64,000 nt of DNA from Branchinecta lynchi (lineage: Eukaryota; Arthropoda; Branchiopoda; Anostraca; Branchinectidae). The stretch spans positions 7,016,001-7,080,000 of the forward strand of contig JAKZAP010000013.1 of the NCBI GenBank assembly GCA_023053575.1, in the 5' to 3' direction. Below, piece by piece: positions 36,501-48,500 of the stretch. Under the pieces are notes generated by a model. The model made no database searches and was not told where the DNA came from. It saw only the letters and a program-made list of their open reading frames with translations. Made by a program: the position numbers and the translations under genes. Every line of letters begins with the position of its first letter. Within the stretch, counting starts at the first letter, position 1.

Positions 36501-39500
36501 TCAGTTTTATTTACAGATTAAAAAAAGATCTCAAACATGCCCAAGGGAATGACAAGCTCGACAAATGTTATATTATAGGCAATCTAAATTTCATAGATCT
36601 CTGTAATTTCGAAAAAGATAACCTTTAGTGATACACAGCAAGAGTAAGGTCAAATGATCCAATATAATTCAGTTTTTAATAAATTCAATTTCGATTTTCA
36701 ATTTCAATTTCAATTTATTTTCAAAATTCCTTCACGGGCAAGCCGAACGTTGGATTTTTCGTCATAAACATAATAACATCAACACCTTTGTCATAATTTT
36801 TTCATAAATAATAAACTTATATACAATTCGAATCACTGTAGGCTAAGTGATCATTTACAATTACACTTATATCAGAACTGAAATTCAAATCACTATAACA
36901 TAAACAGGAGTTACAACGAATTATGCATTTCGACGAATGACGTCACATTAGACGTATGTCAGAACTAGGATTCAAACAATTATAAAATAAGCACGAATTA
37001 CGATGAATTATTCAAGAATCACGATCAACGGTACTATTACCTCTCAGTTCTTCTCAATCTAAACATGTGGACTTGCTTCTGAAAATCCGCTCCGTCTGCT
37101 GCTATCTGGGCCGTTTTTTGGCCAGACGAAGCTCACAACAAATCTGATGTCCAATCATCGTTTTTTTCTGTGTTTGATGATGATTTTGTATGCCTTTTCT
37201 CATTACTGTTTGTTTTTAGTATGTTTGTGCGAGTGGCCCTAGTGGGCCCTAAGGTTAAAGGACCTGTCTTACCTATAATACTAACGCAGCCTACCTCCAT
37301 AATCACTCCATATATTTCTAAACCCGGAGACCCCAATTTCGTACGGTTTGTTCTAACCCCTCTAACAAAACCACGCTGATTTTCTCACTTGCCACGTTTT
37401 GCTACCGTCGATGTGTATCATGATGTCGTCGGTTGTCTACGAGAAATTTTTCCATCAGAAAAAAAAGGTTATGTAAATTTTTGTTTTCCTGTTTTCGCTG
37501 TAAGTCAACGGGTCTCGGAAAAGGCTTAAAACAGCCAATACCGTGGGTTTTTTGTTGAAAGCACAGCCTAGTTTTCAAGTATTCAAATATTTAAAAATAC
37601 TGCAAGTTAAATAGTAAATAGTGCGAGGGGTCCTTTAACAATAAATCACACAAAGCTTACCTTCCACTGACTTAATCCTCTTTGCTATCGTTTCAATAGG
37701 CACGTTGGGCAATTGGGATTCTACTTCTACCGTGGGTGTGACTGTGGGCATTCCTCTGGGAGGACGCAAAGGCGTGACAGTGGCAACCGTGGCAGGAGAA
37801 GTAACCTTGGCTTCCTCCAAGGTAAACTGGAAAAGATAGAGAATTAGCAGTGTGGAGCCGCAGAAGCTTACGTGAGGCTTGTGAGCATTCTCATCAGATA
37901 TCCGGTCAGAACATGTTCAGTGAACAAAAGAGCAATCACACCTCGACCTGTTCTGACCAGACTAAGATAGTCAAAAAGATGTTTCCGTAATCTTGCTCTC
38001 ATACTTTAAGTCATTCGTCTTACACGGTTGCCTATATTTTCCCTATCTACACTGTCAAAAAAATCGTGCAGTATTTGCTACTGGGATTAATCTTGTCTTC
38101 TAATTAGCAAATACTGCAGTTAACTTTTAACTCTTACTCGGAGAAACTTTTTACAGTGTAGTTCTGGTAATACTTTTATACTTTCGTTGCTCCTCAGGTC
38201 AGGGAAAACAAAACAAATACTTTATGCAAACAGTTCGGCGGTAATCCTGGCATCAGTATTTTACTAGGAAAGGTGGGACAGGGGGCTTTACAAAAATACA
38301 GGCAGCAGTATACCATTGTATATTTTAGTGTACAGCTGTAACCTAAGCTGTTTCATCATTATATTTTTCTGTAAGCGTATCACCAGTTCAGTCCGCGTGG
38401 CATCGCACACTCGACCCGATAAGTTGTTTGTAGGAAGTTCTTTAGGAGTCATCCAATACCGCGTTCTACGGCCTTGAGCTAAGAACAGACGCGTGGGAAA
38501 CTAGCCTAAAGAACTTGGCTAGTTAAAAACATTTAGACCGTGTTCCACCTTGCTTATGTTCCACCCTCCTTACCGTAGTTGCCACGCATGATGTCACGTT
38601 TCTTGCTTTTTGCCGTCAAGGCTTGAACGATTTTTCTATTTTCCAGCATAATATCATGCCACGGGCAAATCCGACCAATCATGTTACAGAGATGCGTTGT
38701 TACCAGGCTTACTACGCTCCCAAGCATGGTAAGCAAATAGCTATTATTAGTTACTATTTCGAGAAGGGTGGAACGGTCAGCGTAGTAACTTTGAAAGAAA
38801 AATAGTAACTAATAGTTACTATTGTTAGAAGGGTGGAACACGCTCTTAATGTGCCCCTGTCGACGATATCACTGTGCATTTCACAAAGACAGACCAGAGA
38901 AAGGGAGAAGTCAACCGAAACCATAGTTGCGTTTTTTGCAGATACCATGGATCCGATACCACGGTCTAAAGTCGTGGTATCTGATACCACGGTCAAAAGG
39001 CTTTTTTGCAGTTATCGTGGTATCTGGCCAGTTATCGTGGTATCAGATTTTCAGATACCACGGTCCGACCGTGGTAACTGGTCGTGGTATCTGAAAAAGC
39101 CATCTCACTTTCATCAGTTTTTTGTCAAATTTGAGAAAGAAGTTTAGCACTTTGTGATGTAACTGGATATCAGTTTTTCTTTTCGGATGACTTCAAAAAG
39201 TGCAATTTCGGCAATAGTCGTTTTTGCAGAGCAACCATATATCAGATACCACGGTAACTGCAAAAACGACTAATTGCAGATCCAGTTATCGTGGTAACAG
39301 ATACCATGGTATCTGCAAAAACGCAACTCATACCTTGCTCTTTGAATCGTCCACCCTTAACCTCCAGGACGGACGCCTTTCCAGGTCTTCACTTTCGGAA
39401 GTTGCACTCATTGGCGGAGACGTGGTAGGCACAGTGGTACTTGCAGTGGTAACTGGAGCTGTAGGCACAGTGGCCGAGGCAGTAGATAAAGGCACAGGTG

Positions 39501-42500
39501 ACTGCTGGAAATGTCGTACGTTAAAGGACCTGTCTTACCTATAATACTAATGCAACCTACTTCCATAATCACTCCATATACTTCTGAACCCGGAGACCCC
39601 AAATTCGTACGGTACGTTCTAACCCCTCTAACAAAACCACGCTCGTTTTCTCACCTGCCGTTTTTTGCTACTATCGATGTGTATCACGCTGGTGACGGTT
39701 GTCTGCGAAAAATTTGTCCATAAAAAAAACCGGTTAATGTAAATTGTTTCCCTGTTTTCGCTACAAGTCAACGGGTCACGGAACATGTTTAAAACAGCCA
39801 AAACCGTGGGTTATCTGTTGAAAGCAAAGCATAGTTGTAAAGTATTCAAATATTTAAAATACTGTAAGTTGAACAAGTTGAACAGTAAATAGTGATAGGG
39901 GTCCTTTAATAACAAATTAATCAGAAATTACACAACAGGGCGAAACGTTTTAACAAATTAACAGACAGCAGAGTGCGTCTCGTCCGAACGAAGGCTTTCT
40001 TAAATGACTATTCGTTCATCAACTTGTCCGATTGAACAAATTTCACCTTTTCATATCCTCCCACCCCCTCGGCGGCATGCCATAGCATCAATACTTTTCA
40101 TCCGCCAAACAAATTTACAACAACTGTGAATCGTCAACTAGGTTTATGTTAAGTGTTAAGGTTTAAGCGAAAAGTGCTAAGACGCGACAGTCTAGTTACA
40201 CACCACGTATTCACTTCTATAGGCCCGAAATCCGATAAAAATGCGTTAGGCTACTCTACACTGCAAAAAGTATATCCGAGTAAGGATTAAGTTAACTGCA
40301 GTATTTGCTACTGGGATTCATCTTATCTCTATTTCGTATTAGTCTTAGTTCCGTAGAGATAAGATTAATCCCAGTTGCAAATACTGCAGTTAACTTTAAT
40401 CCTTATTCGGAGATACTTTTTACAGTGTACACTACGTTTGTCCGCTGATAACGGATTTCATCGAATGAACTAATCTTTTGGATATACAGTACCTCTATGC
40501 GCCTGTCTCTCGACGCTTGAAATATTTACCAGCTACGAAGGTAAGCCATTGCCGAAAAATAAGCCGGCGCTAATCAATTATAATCCTGCAACTGCAGCTT
40601 GTTTACAGATTCAAAATCTCGGCGTCTGGATAGAATGTTGGGTTGTCGTGCAAGCAGCGCGCAATCTGAACGTCATTACTACAGCCCCAAATGGAAAAAT
40701 ACAAAATCCCTAATATGGGTCAAAATGTTTCAGTGTATTCGAATATAAATATGTAAAATAAGCTGCCTTTTCAGCTAACTATAACACTGTCCTGAGAAAC
40801 TTACAGATGAGAAAGCGTTTAATAATTGTTTAATACGATTATGTTATTATTTATTATTATAGAAATGCGCGGTTAGGGTGGAACTAGAAAGGAGGCGGAG
40901 GAGACTAAACAATACAGATAGGCACTGGAATTGGCATCATGCTGTTTGAAAGAAGGCTCTCGAATAGTCCTACTTTTCACACCAGTTTGCCAGAGAGAAA
41001 TTCACAGACAGCTAAGAGTGTCTTGGTGTTCAAACGCAGGCTTTCTCAAATCCCTATTCATTACTCAATGTGCCCTCAATCTGAAGTTTTCATAATCCCC
41101 CACACCACACAGTAGCATCCCTACTTTTCATACACGACAAAAAGTTAAGGCAGGTGTCGACCTGGCTAACGTTCCCTTGGTGTTAACAGTAGAGAGTTTT
41201 CGGAAACTTGCGTGAGACCTAAATACCGTACGATAAAGTTGTAGCTCACGCTAAAGTGATGATGCCGATGACAAATAAGGTACAAACTGAGCGTTCGAAA
41301 AAGTGGACTCTGAGAGAAAAACGCTATCTTTAGAGTCACATACTTGGACTGTTAAGCGTGAAATTTGAAAAACAAGCCACACTGTAGAGTTGTTTTTTTT
41401 TTGTATTGGATTGGAAAGAATAAAGTAAGTAAAGTGTACACGCTGTACAAGGGTGTCCTTTCCATGTAATTGGCTGCTGTTCCTCTTGACATGTTGGCGT
41501 TCCGAAAACTGAAGTTTCCGATACGTACCACCAGATGTCAGCTGAGGTGCTAACGTGAGCAACAAGCCTATTTCCGCAAACTCTCTAGTGTCCTGAGAAA
41601 TGTATTGAGCGATAGCCAGTTTAATGTATTTTATGATATTTAATGTTTATTATATTGATCCTTGGAATGCCTGTTTCAGAAATTACCTAATAGTTAAAGA
41701 GATTGCGATCTCACTTATAAATTACGTAAACTTAAGTTAAAATTGTACACGTTACAGTTACTACAGCAATAAGATAAGATGATGTTTTACTTGCGCTAAG
41801 AGCCAACGGCCATGGCTAACACATATAAAAAAAAAAAAAAAAAAAACAAGAAAAAAACACCAACTCACACACAAATATTATATGGAGCGGCCCACTTACG
41901 TCTGCTGGTTTCTTCTGTTTCATAATCTGTTCTGCAGTCTTGATCTCTTCCAGAGTGACCCCTTGAGTTGATCGCCTGGTGGCGCGTACTTGCTTGGCGT
42001 GGGCTTTCCTCTGCGTTTCTGACTCATCGTCTCGAACAGGAGGGACGAAGGACCTAAAACGCACTCATAATTACTAATTGCTATGCACGTCATTACTGAA
42101 GACGTCAAGGGTTCGTCGGTGGATATACCTGGGAAATGCCTTCGAGGTGAAAAATAAGTAAATATCAGCTTTGCCTGAAGTTCATGAGATAGCCCCGGTA
42201 GCAGGGGCGTCACTAGCCTTTTACCTTTGGGGGGGGGGGGGGGCGTCCACTTTGTGTCGACGGACTAAAAAATTTGCCGACAAAAGACGCCGTTGCCACT
42301 TCACGGCTTAGCGGCAATGGCGTACATTTCCCGCCAACACATAAAAGAACCCGGTGTAAAACGAATTGTATTGCATCAGTTAAGATTAATACAATAATTT
42401 CATCTTTCTCTAAAAAGTGAATCTCCCAACAACTGTACCCAGAAAAGCTAAACTAAGCGCCGCAGGCCAATTTTTTTTTAATTTGCCTTCTTTCAGAAAA

Positions 42501-45500
42501 ATTTTTGCTATACCCATCATACGAATGTGTTTAAAAACCCCAAGAATTTCCACTACACCCAACTAAGTTCCAACGCCAACTAAATGAAACACCGTTCTTC
42601 CAAAACAGAGAATACTAGAAAATACGCCGCATGCGAAATTTTTTGTAAAAAACTAACTGTTCCAGTTGAGCTTATTCCTTTAATTTAATGTAAATTTGTA
42701 GATTTTTAGCTTTTCGTTTCTGCTTCCAGCGACTGTACCCAGAACAAGTTAAAGTATAAGCACCGCATGCGAAATTTTTCAAATCTGCCTTTTTCCGGAG
42801 AAACTTGATCTATACCTACCATACAAGTTCTAGCTTTTAATGTGCTTCAAACCCCAAGAACATCAAGCCTAAAACGCCTGCTAAACGAAACAGTTTTGTA
42901 TAAAATACTAGGAAATGCGCCGGTGGAGAAACTATGTGGAAACGCTGATGAGCAGAGCATCTTTTCGAGATCACCCAACAGTAGTTCAAAGAATCTAATT
43001 TGATTTCTTAAGTCTGAAAAAAGATTTTTGAAAAAAGACTTTAACTAGTCTGCAGAATTTGGCTCCTTCTGTGTAAAATCAAACCCGATTAACCGACGTA
43101 ACGCAAACTTTCGGTCTTCGGCCGACAAGACATTTGATTTTTTGTGTGCAGAAAAATCTCGATTTTCAAACGAGACATAAACTTTCGGGATTGGCACGAC
43201 AAAAGTTTACAGAATTGAATTTACTACGTGTAATAAGATCCCAATCTGCCGACGAGACAAACTCTCTGTGTGCACCCGACAAATGTGTCCAGAATTTGAT
43301 TTCTTATGTATAAAACGAACCCTATGTGCCGACAAGAATACCGACGCCCGACAAAAGCATTCAGAATTTTATTTCTTCTGTGTTTTGCCCGACAAGGCCG
43401 GAAAGAGCTTTATTTTTAAGTGTAAACAGAAGCCGATGTGCCGACGCAACTTAAAACTTTCGGGATGCGCCTGATCCACATTTTCAGAATTTCCTACGTC
43501 TAAAAAGAACGTGATGTGCCGACACCCGACAAAACCATACAGCATTTGATTCCGTCTGTGTTTTGCCCAACAAGACTGTACAGAACTTGATTTCTGACGT
43601 TTATAAATAGCCTGATGTGCCGACGAGACTTGCACTTCCGGGTGCGCCCGATAGATACTTTCAGATTCTGATTTCTTACGGATAAAACGAACTCGAGTCC
43701 ACCAACACTCAACAAAATCATACAAAATTGTATTTCCTCTGTATTTCTTATGTATAAAAAGAACCCGATGTTCCGACGAGACACCCAAGGCCCGACAAAA
43801 GCCTCCAGAATTCGATTTCTTCTGTGTTCCAAACTAATGAACTTTCGCCGGGCTTACGTCCGACGAAAGTACTCTCTCCAGATCTTTGGGTGTGTGTATG
43901 TGTGTGTGGGGGGGTTTAGTCACGATATAGTGACGCTCCTGGCCGGTAGCAATAGCACTTTCCTAAAGCCTACTGGAATTCACTTGCCGCAAAGGTATGA
44001 AAAACAGAATGGTGGTTACTATAAGGTTGGCTGAAACAAACTGTGACGAAACAAAGGAAATGGGGACTATGCACCTCATTACTGAAGACGTCAAAGTTCG
44101 TCGGTGGATATACCAGGGAAATGCCTTCAAGGTGAAAAATAAGAACCCCCAAACGTTTTCTTCTACTGGCAAGTCAACGGAATTAGCCGGTGGCGGAAGA
44201 ACCTTGTTTGTGCTCTTTTTACTTTTTCTTTTCTGATTCAATAACCACAATGATAACTTATTTTTAACCCACAAATAGTACAAGAAAATAGAGGAACATG
44301 ATTATGGAGACAAAAAATCACTTGCGCCGAGAAGTGCGTTTCTTACTTTTAAGTCTTCTGTAGTTGTTGTTTATTTATATTCACATCGCCTTCCGGTTTT
44401 CAATACTCATATTATTATACTTTCGGCAGACCTACAAAACCTAAAGCGTCCACTCAACCTGAACAGGAAGATGTTTGGGCGTCGGCCGACCGGAGAGGTG
44501 GTTGGCAAGTCTTCTAGAATACTACTTTACGACTGAGACAGTATTAAATTTTCGACGACATGTTTATTTTTGTTCTACAGCTAGAAATGTTCTGAATAAA
44601 AGATTGATAAAAATAAGGAATCCACATCCCTGTTCGCCAAGGGGTGAAAGCTGTTGTAACAGAAGAAGCTGGCTTTCGTTCTCAGCAGTAGCGTATATTA
44701 GGGGGAGGCGACAGGGGCGATCGCCCCCCCCCCCCCCCCCGAATTCTTGAAAAAAGGTTTTTTAACTGGAAAAACGTGTGCGAAATACGGGCGACAGGGG
44801 CGATCTTCATTCGAAATTCTCGGAAAAGGAGTTTTTTTTACGGGAAAAACGTACACGAAAATACAAATTGAAAAGCTAAATCGAAATTATTTACGTTATG
44901 GTTCAGTACTTGATCTTAGAAACAGTTTTTGAGTCGTAGTGTGCATGATTACAAGATTAAAAGGTGTTTTTTGCACCTACAGGTACTTTTAGTTTTAAAA
45001 AAGGTCAAAATACGGCCGATAAGGGAGTGGCCTTCGGCCGCATATTTTCACTGAGCTGTCGCCCGTCCCAAAAATAATCGGAATATACGCTACTGGTTCT
45101 CAGTGGCATATGGGTGGTAGCAACACTCTCGATTAACCTCTCACGGTCTAACCCAGTTCAACCCTCATGCACTTCGGCAACCATATAGCCCCGATATAGC
45201 ATATACCCGATCAAAGTTCAACTCATACATTTTTTCTGGTTACACAATTACTTGTAAGCGTCTAGAGAATTAAATTTGTTTCAACAAGTTCTCGCCTTGA
45301 TCTTTTGTAATTTCTCAAATTTACAGTGCCAAATAGTAAAGATTTGAGACTGTTTCAACAAGCAAGACAAAGAGCATGACATACTTCAAGTAAGACAAAC
45401 CTCAAAAGTATACAAAAGAATAAGAACCTAAAAGTTACCAGAACAGAAAACTGAAAAAAACGGGAATACAAACACAAGGTGAAGGCGACTGTACAAGAAT

Positions 45501-48500
45501 AACATTTCCGAGCATGCTTTCGTGCTGGCATGCATAATATATACGCACTTGAAGAAATTTTTAATCATAGTTCCGGCGCTCGGTTTTCCGTTCTGAGGCG
45601 AAGTGCCGTTGGCCAAATGCGGGCCCACTCCATTCGCTATAGGTGGCACGGTTGGAGCAGCAGACGTGGCGGCGGAAAGGACCACGGCCGCACCAGCCTG
45701 CGTAACACTAAGAAGCAGAAAATATAAAGATAAAGATTCACCAGCATAGAAGTAACGAAAAAGCTAACTTTGAAACTAAACACACTACAGGAGGCATTGC
45801 TGAAGCTATGGTTCATGGGAAAACTCTTATGCCAGTCAAGTAAAGGTAAGTGCCCACACAACGCGAAGGCGAAAACATCCACATAGAGAACGGCACAGAA
45901 CGAATCACTTCCACCAGACAGTACCGTGTTTGCCCGTGAAAAATCAATCTGTGTTCTCTGGGCACTTGCCTCAAGTTAAGGGCTATTCTGGCATTCTCAA
46001 GAACTCCCTTTCGAAAAGCAAAGCGAGAATCCGCCGAGCGCTCACTCTCGCTTTACTTTCGCCGTCGACCAACGGAAAGTCGCTACGCCTTTACAACTTC
46101 TCGCTGACTCTCTGAGCTCACTTTCCCCTCATGTGGAGGATTCACTTTCCATGTCACTTTGCAATACTAGCTGAGCGCATAATCAGCTCTGGAAAGCGAA
46201 GCGAGTTTTAGCCGAAGTTGCAAGAACAGCCGGCGCACAAACTAGTGGAGCTTTCCGGATCGCCACAATAGCCCTGGCAAGCAAGCAGTAGATACAGAAA
46301 TAAAGACAAGGATTCATCTAAGCTCAAAAGAAAGAAAATGCGGATTTTCTGCATGGGGCGTGGCTACAGGTGCCTTGACCAGCGGGCTTGGCAGACCAAG
46401 GTACGACGGCCCCACTAGCCAAGAGTAACCCCAAGAATAGACACTGAACGCTAAAGACTGAAGTTTCCATCCGCAGAATCATTCGTAGCGTAAGACTGCA
46501 TCCTGAATGCAAAGAATAGGGGCTTTGCAAGAAATTGGAGCAATTTCTTTGCATTTATAAAATTCGATGTCAAGAAAACTCCAGCTAGACTGCTGTCTAT
46601 TCAATCACTAGAATGAACACTATCCGGAGAGTTAAGTATCTATTCTTGGTGGAAGCGAAAGATAAGAAGAGATTAACAAGTGCTTAACTCTCAACTTCCG
46701 ACTGGAAGAGAAACACGATCAAAGGTTTCGATTGGGTCCCAAAATTTTAATGTTTGCTCCCGACAATTCAGTCTTCTAGATATTAGGTCTTCAACGGACT
46801 TCTTAAACATTTTTACTTTTAAAATTTAAAACAGGTTAAGCTCAATGGTAATAATCGGAGAAAACCAAGTTCGTATTTGACAGAGCAAACCAGATACGCC
46901 AGCTGAATTTCAACAAGTTCAGGTATATTCAGATATCCGTTTTGCGCTGTCAAATATTCAGATACGGATTCAGCATTTGGTTTACCCTATAGCCTACGTC
47001 GTATCTCCTTTCTTCCTTACTTCTGCCCAACTTCCGGTTGTATTCCGGACAAACTACTTGTTTGGCCAAAAACTAAAGCTCAAAAACGGATTCAGCATGT
47101 CTCCTTACCCCATACATCCGTCCTCTAATCAACTTGAGATTAAACTTCTACTTTTAACAAATTTTCCGGTTTCAGCCGGATTCCAAGCGATGTATACGTC
47201 CGGTGAGAAAATGACTGTCATATGCGTGTTCAAATATTTGTTTTGACCCTTAATTTGAAACTCCTCCCCCACCCTCAAATATAAGGCTACAGAGCCCATC
47301 TTCGAACTTGACTTGTACTTTGACCCAAATGATCCTCCCACCAAGTTTCATCGAAATATCTCAATCCCTTCGAGAGTTATCATGCAGACAGACGGACAAC
47401 TTTTGCGATGTCATAAGTATCCCTTATTCCCTCCACTTACGTTTTGGGATCCCCAAAAAAACAGATAGTAAAGTACGAATGTAAGACGGGCGGGAATTAA
47501 AAACCTCTGCTTCAGCCCGTAAATGCCAAGCAAACAAAAAAGAGGGATGTACGAAAATGCCTGGCCTAAATTTCTAACTAAAACAATGGTCAAATCACAA
47601 AGCGTTCGCCCTAAAGTTTTCGGGAAAATTGGAAGTGATTTACAGATCCAATCAGTTCCACTACAACTGTTAGAATTTAACCCGTTCATTAGTTACATGA
47701 AGAAATGGCCAGACATTACAATACTATGAAACTGTCCGATACGCTTGTGTTTTGGGATCCCAACGATCAATACGAAGTAATCTAAGTTTACAGCGAATAC
47801 AGTGATATGGGTAACGTACCTTCTAACACTTGCGACAGGTGCTGCAGGAGGCTTGTCAGATTGTCCTTTTGAACTGGCGTCACTGAAACATAAAAGCTAC
47901 TGAACACATCATTAACTTCCTCTCCGAAACATCATTTTTTTATTCGCTTCTGAAGGCAGAGCAAAGGCAATCTAAAAGACAATGTCCAAAGTAAAGGCAG
48001 ACGACTCCCCAGAAGTTAACTAACCTGAATTTCAGTCAGAAATATCACGTATTCTCGTGCGGAAAATTGCGCGCAGCGCAGTGGAGACAATAATAATAAT
48101 AATAATTCATTTTTAACCCACAAATCGTACAAGACGAAAACAGTGGAGTACAGAAGAATATATGAAGACATAATTAGGCAAAACACAACACATACACAAA
48201 ATCTACTTAAGAGTCACACAGACGAATAAGCCCATGAGAGGGCGACAGACGCGGGTATGCCGTTTCGGACAGCAATAAGAGGATCGCATAGCTTTAATAT
48301 CCCAAACAGGATAGACATCAGATAGAAAAAGAATAGAAAATGATGAATGTTTCAGACAAGTCCTCCTTTACGGTGCAATTATATTGTTATTACTATTTAT
48401 TATGAAGTCCTCATTCAGCCCAGGCTAAATGCGAACCATACTTGATGGGCTAAACCTAAATATCTCTAAGTCTATTCTCCCCTCCCCTCCCGTCGTCCGA

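Noticed and set aside
43369..43832. 110- and 139-codon minus frames in the 43-kb region
   Set aside because: The peptide repeats simply mirror the minisatellite units of the hAT element, and two frames are open over the same units.
46351..46414. Additional MYPT exon with GAVVPWSAKPAGQG
   Set aside because: The acceptor is plausible and the peptide resembles the next exon, but no donor gives the phase the neighbours need except one making an 18-bp exon.
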